Part shown: positions 54,536 to 62,946 of the stretch, in pieces
Position numbering within the stretch: position 1 is the first letter of the stretch
Layout of the letters: each line of letters starts with the position of its first letter
Origin: Microglena sp. YARC
Lineage: Eukaryota > Chlorophyta > Chlorophyceae > Chlamydomonadales > Chlamydomonadaceae
NCBI GenBank assembly: GCA_022414725.1
Contig: CM039462.1
Span: forward strand, 48,798,692-48,862,691
Length of the DNA stretch: 64,000 nucleotides
Reading direction: 5' to 3'
The notes under the pieces: model-generated
Databases searched by the model: none
What the model was told of the DNA's origin: nothing
The model's input: only the letters and a program-made list of their open reading frames with translations
Made by a program: the position numbers and the translations under genes

Positions 54536-57079
54536 ATGGCCTCCTACGAAGAGTGGCAGAAGCTGAGCGCGTGGCTGAAGAGCTCCGAGGCGAGTGTGGG
54601 CCGAACGGTGTTGATGCCCATGACGACCAGTGACGTGAAGGCGCCGATGTTCAAGCATGCCGGGAAAGCGCAGTGGGGGTGGGCCGAGGCGGACGCGTTC
54701 GCGAATAGCAACCCCGCGCACAGGCCCTGGGGGATGCTGCTGGATAGGTTTGTCGCGGTAGACGCGGACAACGCAGAGACAGTGGAGTGGTTGGAGAGGA
54801 TGAAATATGAAGAGGGAGAAGTGGGAGATGCCTTGCAGAGGTGCGCAATCCAAGAGACAATGAAGGGGCGCCACTACATGTTCTTGCGCCCGCCATGGGC
54901 GGACGAGGAGGGGTACTATGACGGCGCAAGGCAAGTCAAGCACAAAGAGGTTGACATGAAGACGCTATGCAGGACAGGGACAAGAAGCTTGTTGTCTGCT
55001 GCGCCCACGGAGGGGAAGACGTGGGTGACGGGAAGGGCTCCGTGGGAGCTGGAGTCGTTGATACCGTACATTCCAAAGGCGCTGATGGAGAGGGTGGCGA
55101 AGAAAAAGAAGAGCACGGGAGCGGAGGGAGACTCAACGGCAAATGCGGAAAACACAAAAATAAAAACAACAAACACAATAACAATAACAACAGCAACAGC
55201 AACAGCAACAACGGAGGTGGAGAAGCAGGGGATAATGATGCCGACAAGCTTCATGGAGAGCCCACATGTAGAGAAGCTGCTACTGCTCCTAGGCAAGAAC
55301 AGGTGGGAGTCTAGAGAGACATGGCGCGGTGTGGCAACGGCCCTGAAGAACGAGTACGGAGAGACGTACAAGGCGCTGTGGAAAAAAATGTCCAAGGTGT
55401 CGCCCAGGTACGATGAGGAAGCCGCAGAGAAGCTGTGGGGGACGGTGGGAAGGCCCGACTACGACGGGCCGAAGCTGACAATGAAGACGGTGGTCAAGTG
55501 GGCTTGCGAGGACGACCCGCACGGGTACGCGGTGTACCGAGCGTCTTCGATCCCCAAACTAGTGAAGGACAGTTGGGACAAGGGGGACCGAGGTCTGGGG
55601 CAGATCGTGCACTATCTGCTGAGCGAGACCGTGAAGAAGACGGGGAAAGGCAGCGCCGAATACTACGTATTCCAGGAGGACACTTGCAGGTGGGACAAGG
55701 TTGAGGAGGGGTGGGTGAAGAACGTGGCGAGCAAGGTCTTGGAAGGGGTGCTCAGGGACGTCGACTTGTGGATATCGACACAGGCTGCGCAGATGTTGTG
55801 CATCGGAGTGGTGGTGGAGGAGGAGGGGCAAAAGGAGGAACAAGAAGACTCAAGGAGCAAAGCGGATCTGGATGCGAAGAAGAAGAAGGTGGCCACATTG
55901 ATCAATTACGCCATGTCTTACCGCGGAGTGACGAACGCGATGGCCTTCGCGGGACCACTGCTCATGGACGAGACGTTCGAGCAGCGCCTGGACAGCAATC
56001 GGCACTTGATAGGAATCAAGGGGGGGAGCGTCGTGGACCTCAGGACAGGGCAGAAGAGAAAGAGGGTGGCAGAAGACATGGTGCACAACGAACTGGACGT
56101 GGCGTACGGCGGAGATGTGACGAATGAAGCCGACGCCACAGGCGCTGAGTGGATGCACAGGATCGTCGAGAAGATCATGGGCGGGGACGAGGACATGGCA
56201 AGGTTCCTTCAACGTCTTCTAGGGTACGGTATCACTGGCGAAGTGAAAGAAGAAGTTTTCCCTATATGGACAGGGAGCGGAAGGAACGGAAAGGGGCTGT
56301 TGACACAGGCACTGCAGCAGCTGCTCGGGGCCTACTACAAGGAGATGAACTGCGCGATCATAAGCGAATCAAGGGTGTGCAGTAACATCGAAGCAGAGCG
56401 GGCCAAGCTTATAGGAGCGCGAATAGCGGTCTTCAACGAGCTCAAGAATGGGGAGAAGCTGAAGACGAACGAGGTCCAGCTTTTAACTGGCGGAGATGGC
56501 TTTCCGGCAAAGGCGCTTTATAAAGACCCAGTAACGATTCAGCCCAGACATCTCGCAATCCTAGTGACAAATCATCTGCCCGAAATGTCAGATGTGATCG
56601 TAGCGATGGTCCAGCGTCTAATAACAATTGAGTTCAAGGTGACTTTCAGGGACCTCGTCCCCGGGGAGAGCGAGACCGCGACGCTGAGGCAGTGCGACAG
56701 AACCATGAAGGAGAAACTGAAGTCTCCACATGGGCAGGCTGCGCTGTTTGCATGGCTGGTCGAGGGCGCGGTGGCGTGGTACAGTGGGACCGAAAGCCTG
56801 AAGGCTGGGGCGCCAACGAAGGTGACAGAATTTACACGCCAGTACCTGGAGGATCAGGACGGTGTGCAAACATTCCTCTCAGAGAACTGCGAGTTTGCAG
56901 AAGATTTCAGGGAGTCGAGCGTCACATTGTTCCACAGATATCGAGAGGAAAGCGGGGACAGTAACGATCGAGAAAGGTGGTTCAATGGACAGATGAAGAG
57001 CAAGGGGTTTGCGAAAAAAGTGATGCGAATCGAAGGGAAATTGACACGCGGATATATGGGCTTGCAGCTACGAGGATGA
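54536..57079 (+). CDS. D5-type primase-polymerase / SF3 helicase
   Basis: 847 residues, intact. The N-terminus is an archaeo-eukaryotic primase (primpol): FVAVDADN with catalytic Asp76 and Asp78, KGRHYMF with His113, and Asp140 in EVDMKTLCRTGTRSLL. A Thr/Asn-rich linker (201-226) follows. Residues 238-326 resemble the PriCT-2 primase C-terminal domain. The SF3 helicase has Walker A GSGRNGKG (580-587), Walker B IAVFNE ending at Glu635, motif C LVTN at 676-679 and an arginine (VQRL, Arg694). The enzyme would prime and unwind DNA at a replication fork. This architecture is known from nucleocytoplasmic large DNA viruses, virophage and polinton-like elements, and plasmids. The ATG at 54536 (ACGACATGG) is the first in frame after the small upstream gene. 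Codons are GC-rich compared with the minus-strand genes to the right. Confidence 0.93.
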   Translation: MASYEEWQKLSAWLKSSEASVGRTVLMPMTTSDVKAPMFKHAGKAQWGWAEADAFANSNPAHRPWGMLLDRFVAVDADNAETVEWLERMKYEEGEVGDALQRCAIQETMKGRHYMFLRPPWADEEGYYDGARQVKHKEVDMKTLCRTGTRSLLSAAPTEGKTWVTGRAPWELESLIPYIPKALMERVAKKKKSTGAEGDSTANAENTKIKTTNTITITTATATATTEVEKQGIMMPTSFMESPHVEKLLLLLGKNRWESRETWRGVATALKNEYGETYKALWKKMSKVSPRYDEEAAEKLWGTVGRPDYDGPKLTMKTVVKWACEDDPHGYAVYRASSIPKLVKDSWDKGDRGLGQIVHYLLSETVKKTGKGSAEYYVFQEDTCRWDKVEEGWVKNVASKVLEGVLRDVDLWISTQAAQMLCIGVVVEEEGQKEEQEDSRSKADLDAKKKKVATLINYAMSYRGVTNAMAFAGPLLMDETFEQRLDSNRHLIGIKGGSVVDLRTGQKRKRVAEDMVHNELDVAYGGDVTNEADATGAEWMHRIVEKIMGGDEDMARFLQRLLGYGITGEVKEEVFPIWTGSGRNGKGLLTQALQQLLGAYYKEMNCAIISESRVCSNIEAERAKLIGARIAVFNELKNGEKLKTNEVQLLTGGDGFPAKALYKDPVTIQPRHLAILVTNHLPEMSDVIVAMVQRLITIEFKVTFRDLVPGESETATLRQCDRTMKEKLKSPHGQAALFAWLVEGAVAWYSGTESLKAGAPTKVTEFTRQYLEDQDGVQTFLSENCEFAEDFRESSVTLFHRYREESGDSNDRERWFNGQMKSKGFAKKVMRIEGKLTRGYMGLQLRG

Positions 57080-57442
57080 ACTCACACAAAAACTCTGCTG
57101 ATGGGTGGGATGTGGAAAGAGCGCATGCGCGCACGCGTACTGACAACAAATCTTATCCGAAACGTTAGAGACAGGGGGAGGAGGGGGGCTGGTTTGTTTC
57201 TGTACGGATCAAAGTTGTTTACACTTGTTTTTCGAGGGACTGACGGCGGAACATGTGTCATTCGAGTCTCTCATCAAGGACGGCGGAACCTGTTGAGCAA
57301 CTCACACTCACATCATCGTTGTCAACTCATCCTCACACACGTCGCGGTGGCTTTGGTGGCTTCAACTCATCCTCACACACACGTCGCGGAGGCTTCTCGT
57401 CCATCATTCTCTCGCACGCCACGGCGGCGGCATCGAATGAAG
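57080..57442. other. Helicase-U-box intergenic region
   Basis: Holds one GTTTACACTTGTTTTT motif (57217-57233) and two CACACGTCGCGGWGGCTT units (about 57338-57400) related to the arrays at 58050 and 62385. No gene. Confidence 0.6.
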
Positions 57443-57451
57443 TATAAAATA
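57443..57451 (+). promoter_or_regulatory. TATA box of the U-box gene
   Basis: TATAAAATA lies 65-73 bases before the ATG at 57516 in otherwise GC-rich DNA. The position fits a RNA polymerase II TATA promoter with a short leader. Confidence 0.6.
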
Positions 57452-57515
57452 TACAGCAGACTCTTATTCAGCGCCAGCACACTTCAGAGACACTTCTTTG
57501 TTCGGTACAGATCAG

Positions 57516-58004
57516 ATGGACAGTCGCATTGAGGTATTGCACAATGTGGGCGAACGGACGCTGGCGGTCTTCAAAAAAGCTGGACTGACCATCATTGGAG
57601 ACCTATATGTCAAGAGTTGTGCCCAACCGCTGCAGGTTGCCATCGATGAGATGAAGGAGGATGACTCGATCTTCCAAGGTAACGACCCCTACTGGAAGGC
57701 GTTGGCGACCAGGGTCAGAACAATTACTGACAGGGTACGGAGCGACGAGGCCAGACCGTACGAGCCTGATCATTTCATCTGCCCGATCACTTTACAGCTG
57801 ATGACTGACCCTGTGATATCCAAGTACGGAGACACTTACGAGAAGGATGCCATTCACACTCTCATTGATCTCAAAGGAGAGGACATATACCACAGGAAGT
57901 TGGTAACATCGGACCTTTTCGAAAACCGCAACCTACGCAAAGCAATTCGCTACTACAAGCTCCATGAGCTTAGGTTTGCTATCCCCATCAAGCTGCAACT
58001 TTGA
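57516..58004 (+). CDS. U-box E3 ubiquitin ligase
   Basis: 162 residues from the ATG at 57516; the frame opens slightly earlier at a TTG but the ATG is preferred. Residues 84-150 are a U-box: PDHFICPITLQLMTDPV, GDTYEKDAI, then KLVTSDLFENRNLRKAI. This fold brings E2-ubiquitin to a substrate without zinc. The N-terminus (VLHNVGERTLAVFKKAGLTI, residues 7-26) looks like a helix-hairpin-helix or SAM-like module that could contact DNA or protein. No kinase, ARM or TPR repeats follow, so it is much smaller than most plant U-box proteins. It lies 436 bases after the helicase on the same strand. Small virus-encoded ubiquitin ligases are known, which fits but does not prove viral origin. Confidence 0.85.
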   Translation: MDSRIEVLHNVGERTLAVFKKAGLTIIGDLYVKSCAQPLQVAIDEMKEDDSIFQGNDPYWKALATRVRTITDRVRSDEARPYEPDHFICPITLQLMTDPVISKYGDTYEKDAIHTLIDLKGEDIYHRKLVTSDLFENRNLRKAIRYYKLHELRFAIPIKLQL

Positions 58005-58049
58005 ATCTGTGCTATAGTCAGATCTGTACGGATCTGTACGTTCGTCCAT

Positions 58050-58165
58050 TCAGTATCACACACGCCACCCAGGCGGCTTGCGCAGACTCCTTGTCCACAC
58101 ATGACACGGTGGCTTGCGCAGACTCCCATCTGTCTCCACACGGCACACCGCACGGAGGCGATGTC
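58050..58165. repeat. GGCTTGCGCAGACTCC array, copy 1
   Basis: Two to three ~40-base units (RCGGYGGCTTGCGCAGACTC then CATCTGTCTCCACAC or TTGTCCACACATGAC). The array at 62385-62570 repeats it closely, including the flanking TCGTCCATTC. Confidence 0.8.
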
Positions 58166-58437
58166 GAGACTCTTGGGGGATCAATCATACATGACGGAAA
58201 CACACGGTAAAGTAGTCGGAAACGGTGATCACATGCCAAGCAGGGCTCTGCTAGACAAATATGCATTCAATGTGGGTCAGGGTCATACAAGGAGAGGAGA
58301 TAAAGTAGTAATAGTATATATAGTATATATACAGGACTTTGCCCAAACGGGCAATACCTCGCCTACTTTCCTACCGGATGAGGAAGACTCACTCACACAC
58401 ATATATATTGAAGGGGTCCTGAAGACCACACGTCTTC

Positions 58438-58530
58438 TCAAGCAGGCTTCTGCTTGACAACTCTATCGGGATTGTTAAGGAAAAACCGCGGGCCCCACGG
58501 AGTGGGGCAATGGAATTCAGCTGATGACTC
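58438..58530 (+). repeat. Hairpin module, copy 1
   Basis: TCAAGCAGGCTTCTGCTTGA (8-bp perfect stem, 4-base loop; 58438-58457) followed by CAACTCTATCGGGATT, AAACCGCGGGCCCCACGG and TGGAATTCAGCTGATGACTC. A second stem, CCCCACGGAGTGGGG, lies inside it. It falls 434 bases downstream of the U-box stop. Confidence 0.85.
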
Positions 58531-58840
58531 GTGTGAGTTCAGCTTCGAGGCGCGCGAAAACACGTGTCAGATCTTACCTGTTTACACTCGTTTTTCATGG
58601 AGCGAGGAAACACACGTGAATAACGTAGGCGACCTACCGCACGCACACACAGCGGTGTCAATCATCAATCATCAATAATCAACAAGACAGACCGCAGGCA
58701 TGCACACTTACACACATACATGATCACATGGTGGCTCACGGAACACACGGACTCCATAGTCGTAGTCGTAGTCGTCCACAAGAGACAGAAAGAGACCGCA
58801 AGGCACACGGTGGATTATCAGCGTTCCATGGCATTTCGTT

Positions 58841-59111
58841 GACTTCTAAGTGCCTCAAAGATGCAACAATTGCAACAAAAACAAAAACTACAACTATTTT
58901 GATTCCTTACTTTACAAAACCCCCCTGTGGTTCAGCTTGACCTCTCTTTAGCTATTACTATATAATATTTGTTACAATTGTTGCACCAAAAAAGTAAAGT
59001 ATACATAGGAGAAGAAATATGAAAGGGTTTACTTTTCAGATGCAACAATTGCAACAAAACAGGACTGGACCACACACCACCATCACCAGAGAGAATGTCT
59101 GACGGATTGGT
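58841..59111 (+). repeat. 271-bp direct repeat, right copy
   Basis: Nearly identical to 53534-53804. It is followed at once by a 72-bp tandem array starting TATCGTTATCGATATTTTTC. Confidence 0.95.
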
Positions 59112-59385
59112 TATCGTTATCGATATTTTTCCGGAGAATGCTGGCTATGTCTCTAATGGCAGGGGTAAGCAGGAGTGTCCGTTATCGTTCTCGATATTTT
59201 TCCGGAGAATGCTGGCTATGTCTCTAATGGCAGGGGTATGCAGGAGTGTCCGTTATCGTTCTCGATATTTTCCGGAGAATGCTGGCTATGTCTCTAATGG
59301 CAGGGGTATGCAGGAGTGTCCGTTATCGTTCTCGATATTTTTCCGGAGAATGCTGGCTATGTCTCTAATTTCCTTGATGACATCT
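59112..59385 (+). repeat. ~72-bp tandem array
   Basis: Nearly four units with CGATATTTTTCCGGAGAATG, CTGGCTATGTCTCTAATGGC and GCAGGAGTGTCCGTTATCGT. One unit lacks a T in the T run. Confidence 0.93.
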
Positions 59386-59705
59386 GTATCCGGTACCGCG
59401 AATGGACGATCGATTTCCAGTGTGGCCTTCTCAAGCCGCCGCGTGGCATGATGTGTGATAAGGATGGACGAGACGCTGCCTCTGCCGTGCGTGATGGGGC
59501 TGGGCGAGAAGCCGCCACCGTATCAGTTCCGTGCGTGTGCGTGATGAGTCTGGACAAGGAGCCGCCGGCGTGGCGAGAGAGATCCTTTGCTCGACACATG
59601 CGCCGCCGTCTGCTTGACACATTTCATCATCATAATCATACCATTTTAAAGTAGGGACATTGCTTCTTTTACAGAGGACAACTGCTTTTTCACAGATCAT
59701 CAACC
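59386..59705. other. Unassigned intergenic DNA
   Basis: Contains diverged GCCGCCGYGTGGC / GAGCCGCCGGCGTGGC words related to the GGCTTGCGCAGACTCC arrays. No gene is supported. Confidence 0.45.
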
Positions 59706-59710
59706 GATCC

Positions 59711-59959
59711 TTAATACACGAGCAAACCTTTGCATTTGTTGACAAATGTTGCCAATCGTTTTGCATCGACATCCGGATTTTTCTTCCATAAGTTTTCTAG
59801 TGCTGTAAGATAAGCTTCACCCATAACAGAAGTTCCAGAAAAAGTGTCAGAGGAAGAAATTAGTATTTCTTGTATTCTCTCTAGTGCCAAGAACATGTTT
59901 TCCAGCTCATTCGCGACAATATTTTGAATGTCCTTGAGTTGAGAAGTGTAAGTTGACAT
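59711..59959 (-). CDS. Small helical protein, unknown (82 aa)
   Basis: ATG start at 59959. The sequence MSTYTSQLKDIQNIVANELE, NMFLALERIQEILISSSDTF, then YLTALENLWKKNPDVDAKRL has regular hydrophobic spacing and mixed residues, unlike the repeat-derived frames, so it looks like a real helical protein. It is AT-rich, in contrast with the helicase. No family is recognised. It forms a minus-strand pair with the 60112-60378 gene. Confidence 0.5.
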   Translation of the reverse strand: MSTYTSQLKDIQNIVANELENMFLALERIQEILISSSDTFSGTSVMGEAYLTALENLWKKNPDVDAKRLATFVNKCKGLLVY

Positions 59960-60111
59960 TGTTGCTATTACATTATGAATGGAACTGTTTTATTCAAAAA
60001 GAACGCAAAAGCACATGATTCACCACCACCCTGCCTTTCGTGCATCGTCACCCGCAACCTGGGCCATGTCAGCGAATCCACCGAACACATTGTTAACTCA
60101 TTCACACAGTC

Positions 60112-60378
60112 TCACTCCTCAACCCTATCCACCTCTTCAGTGATCAGAGCAGCAATCCTGCCTTGAGTGTCTCTGTTGTCATCTCCCGCACGAGTGCGGT
60201 CATAGTCAAACATGGTGCAGATGCCGATTAACACATGGTTGACATTCCTGAGGTTCTGGGAAAATCCGATAAGGCCGTTTTCGTAGTTGAGCCCGATGAT
60301 TTTGTCATGCTGATCGTAGGTGAACACATCCACATGGTTGGGAAGACTAGCTTCAATTTTCTCACGATCTGACGCCAT
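60112..60378 (-). CDS. Small protein, unknown (88 aa)
   Basis: Starts MASDREKIEASLPNHVDVFT at 60378 (a TTG four codons earlier is not needed) and continues DQHDKIIGLNYENGLIGFSQ, NHVLIGICTMFDYDRT, ending acidic (LITEEVDRVEE). Balanced composition and a good ATG support coding. Function unknown. Confidence 0.5.
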   Translation of the reverse strand: MASDREKIEASLPNHVDVFTYDQHDKIIGLNYENGLIGFSQNLRNVNHVLIGICTMFDYDRTRAGDDNRDTQGRIAALITEEVDRVEE

Positions 60379-60384
60379 CTGCAA

Positions 60385-60840
60385 GAATGATCAGATGCCT
60401 TTTCAATGCGTTACTGTAATGATGAATCACATGAATCTACCGACTGTAATTATGCAACCAGGTTTTAACACATATACATAAACCCAAGATCGATAATGGT
60501 GAAAGCATCATCAGCGACTACATCCCTCTCCATGGCGTAGGTAGCAATGGCCCCTAGTGCATCCCTTGCTTCTGCCCATGCAGCCTCTCACCACACATCC
60601 ATCCCACATTAAACTGCTCGAACCCTAACTCTCACTCACAACTCAGATATCCACATCGACTGTCCCTCTTCCTACACCATGATAGCTTGTGCAAGCCCCA
60701 CATCCCCTCTCACCTTCAGTTATAGTAACCCCAGGGCTCCTCCGAGAATTCAGCGCTGCCTTGACAAACCCTGCGAGGATAAGAGAACAGAAATATCAGT
60801 CGATTTTGTTAAATATCAGTCGAGAAGAGGATGCGAATGT
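60385..60840. other. Unassigned intergenic DNA
   Basis: No domain, repeat or RNA gene is seen. A short direct repeat AAATATCAGTCGA lies at about 60790-60822. Confidence 0.45.
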
Positions 60841-60844
60841 GGAT

Positions 60845-61025
60845 CTGAGCAATAAACTTTGAGATCCTCTAACTTTCTTGGTTGGTGGCCAAATGGAACG
60901 ATTCAAAAAGCGTTTCCAATGAAAAAGCACCTATTGAACGCGTCTCCGCGCTCTCCGGTCTCAGAATCGCGAGTGAACTGTGTGAAACTCGCAAGCTCGT
61001 AGGTCTGCTCTCGACGCTTCTATGG
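60845..61025 (+). repeat. ~180-bp inverted repeat, left arm
   Basis: AATGGAACGATTCAAAAAGC, CTCCGGTCTCAGAATCGCGA and TGTGTGAAACTCGCAAGC recur as reverse complement at 63528-63712, with about 85-90 percent identity by eye. One frame (WNDSKSVS..., SALSGLRIASELCETRK) is open in both arms. Confidence 0.88.
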
Positions 61026-61906
61026 AATAGGAAGAGCCATCGACTACCACTACTATTGCTCTATAGCAAGGCCAAAGCTAGGTAGGAATCGAAAGACGAA
61101 ACTACAGGCTCCCGGCTTCACCACGATTCCACCAGGACTCACCTCGAAGCAGCTGATCCACTGGCTTCTAATAATTCCGATGCTGAAGTCCGAGCTTGTC
61201 TTGTCGAATTCTTGGCTGTCTGGCTGCCGATCCTGCCTTCTTGCCTGTTGTACCTGGGGGGGGGGGGGGGGGGGCCTTGGCCGAATGTACTTTGTGACTT
61301 CGGCACCTCGGGAGAGATTGAGCCCCATGCCCCAACGAGATTGAGCCCCACGCCCCATGCCCCAACGCGGTTTCTGCAACTGAATCCCTCTGCACCGCTT
61401 CATAAAAACAATGGGGTTCTCAAGCAGAAGTATTAAGTGTGTCCCACTTTATTTGAGAACAACTGTATGTTTCATTTTACTGTTCCGCTGACTCAACTAT
61501 TTTGAACTTGAAGTTCAAAATAGGCGTTCCAGCCACCCGGCGGATTTTTACTGGTTGCAAAACATGGTCAGGAGCGGAATTGTGATTCCTCAGTGCTGAT
61601 ATCTCAGGCTAGCGAGTCGTTCCGGAGGCTCTAAATTCTGAGTAGAAATTTTAAAAAATCCGCCGGGAGGAAGGAACGCGTTGAAGAGTACAAATGACTT
61701 GTTGCACAAATTCATACTTTCCCCCATCATAAGTAGACCATGTAATTTTTTATTTACGACAATCTTTCACACACAAACAACCTCTAAAACAGATGTCTGC
61801 ATATGCGGACTCTTCAAAATGCCTTTCAAATAGAGAGAATCATTTCACACACAAACAACCTCCTAAAACAGATGAAGGAATTCATATGCGGAAAACTATG
61901 GAGACG
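61026..61906. other. Interior between inverted repeats, first part
   Basis: A G run at about 61257-61274, two copies of GAGATTGAGCCCCAYGCCCC (61314-61365), and a ~79-base two-copy repeat containing CACACACAAACAACCTC and ATATGCGGA (61766-61895). No gene is supported. Confidence 0.5.
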
Positions 61907-61926
61907 TCAAGCAGGCTTCTGCTTGA
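61907..61926 (+). repeat. Hairpin, copy 2
   Basis: TCAAGCAGGCTTCTGCTTGA, identical to 58438-58457, followed by a diverged module with a G run. A GTTTACACTTGTTTT motif is at 61975-61989. Confidence 0.85.
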
Positions 61927-62027
61927 CATATACCCTATTGGATTTATGAAGGGGGGGGGGCGGGCTTTACCCTTGTTTACACTTGTTTTGAGGGCGTCAG
62001 GGGCGCGCGCGATGGACACGTGGCTTC

Positions 62028-62130
62028 TCAAGCAGGCTTCTGCTTGACAACTATGTCGGAATTATGACAGAGGAACCGCGGTCCACACGAAGTGTGGAAG
62101 GGGAATTCAGATGCGGCTCGCAACGTGATC
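62028..62130 (+). repeat. Hairpin module, copy 3
   Basis: The perfect hairpin at 62028-62047 is followed by CAACTATGTCGGAATTATGA, GAACCGCGGTCCACACGAAG and GGGGAATTCAGATGCGGCTC, the same order as copy 1. Confidence 0.85.
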
Positions 62131-62178
62131 AGATGGGATCTCAAACAAATTAAAGGGGACTGAAGACCAAGTGTCGTA

Positions 62179-62330
62179 TCAAGCAGGCTTCAGCTTGACA
62201 ACACGGTGGGAATCCGCAAAGGGGTATCGCGGTGGAATTCAGCTGATGACTGTCTGATCACATGCATGGGGCGAATGGGTTTTTCTAAAGGGGGAAGGGC
62301 AGGCGACAGTGGAATTCAGCTGCTGACTCC
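62179..62330 (+). repeat. Hairpin module, copy 4, and a partial copy
   Basis: TCAAGCAGGCTTCAGCTTGA (62179-62198, shorter stem) then GGTATCGCGGTGGAATTCAG and CTGATGACTG; another half module CAGTGGAATTCAGCTGCTGA lies at about 62308-62328. Confidence 0.75.
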
Positions 62331-62384
62331 CACCACCGTCAATAGATGGGATTGATTAAAGGGGTTAGTGGTGTTGTCCATACA

Positions 62385-62570
62385 CCACACGGTGGCTTTC
62401 GCAGACCCCACGTTCGTCCATTCATTCTCACACACGCCACCCAGGCGGCTTGCGCAGACTCCTTGTCCATCAGACAGACAACAGACCGCACACACATGAC
62501 ACGGTGGCTTGCGCAGACTCCCATCTGTCTCCACACGACACACCGCACGGAGGCTTGCGGCGGCGGCTGT
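62385..62570. repeat. GGCTTGCGCAGACTCC array, copy 2
   Basis: Four units (GGTGGCTTTCGCAGACCCCA, GGCGGCTTGCGCAGACTCCT, GGTGGCTTGCGCAGACTCCC, GGAGGCTTGCGG), closely matching 58050-58165 with a 20-base insertion. A reverse GAAAAACGAGTGTAAAC motif follows at 62572-62588. Confidence 0.8.
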
Positions 62571-62673
62571 CGAAAAACGAGTGTAAACGGATGGGGGAAC
62601 ATGTGAGACATTCTCCGGAAGAATTCTGCAGTTCTTATTTAGAGTTTCAGTTTGCGATTGGTTTTTTTTCGCA

Positions 62674-62946
62674 GCAGAGATTTTGACTGCCGTCGCTGGG
62701 ACTGTTGTGGCAGTAGCTGCATTGATCAAAAGCACTAGAATTGAGAGTGTGGCCATTGAAATTGAAATTGAAATTGTTACATCCAAGAAATATGAAAACT
62801 CTAAGGACGTGAAATTAAGGACACCACAGCGTACGCAGAAGCTAGCTGTAGCCACATTGGTTGTGTCCACGTTCGCTTTTGTCAAAGCAACGAAAAGTAC
62901 TTTGGATAAGATCCTCAATTTTCGTGTCAAGCCGGCAACGCAGTAG
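62674..62946 (+). CDS. Possible terminal exon of a small membrane protein
   Basis: The frame AEILTAVAGTVVAVAALIKS, then KKYENSKDVKLRTPQRTQ, then KLAVATLVVSTFAFVKATKS and KILNFRVKPATQ has two hydrophobic stretches separated by a basic loop. There is no in-frame ATG, but a good acceptor, GGTTTTTTTTCGCAG, ends at 62673. The stop at 62944-62946 overlaps the end of the minus-strand gene 62927-63271, tail to tail. It is weak; it could be noncoding. Confidence 0.3.
   Translation, partial: AEILTAVAGTVVAVAALIKSTRIESVAIEIEIEIVTSKKYENSKDVKLRTPQRTQKLAVATLVVSTFAFVKATKSTLDKILNFRVKPATQ

Larger units (their letters stand above)
58005..58840. other. Intergenic region rich in repeated cassettes
   Basis: It holds the GGCTTGCGCAGACTCC array (58050-58165), a degenerate hairpin (58236-58255), TAGTATATATAGTATATATA (58312-58331), a perfect hairpin with its module (58438-58530) and a GTTTACACTCGTTTTTC motif (58580-58596). 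Open frames across it have no domain and I reject them as genes. Confidence 0.6.

Noticed and set aside
54077..54943. 288-codon minus-strand frame opposite the helicase
   Set aside because: It is antisense to an intact, motif-rich gene and has no domain of its own; GC-rich coding DNA often gives such shadows.
58101..58457. 118-codon plus-strand frame after the U-box
   Set aside because: It spans repeated cassettes and a TATA-rich run and has no domain.
62316..62930. 204-codon minus-strand frame
   Set aside because: Half of it lies across the GGCTTGCGCAGACTCC array, and its upstream part overlaps a better supported minus-strand gene end and a plus-strand exon candidate.
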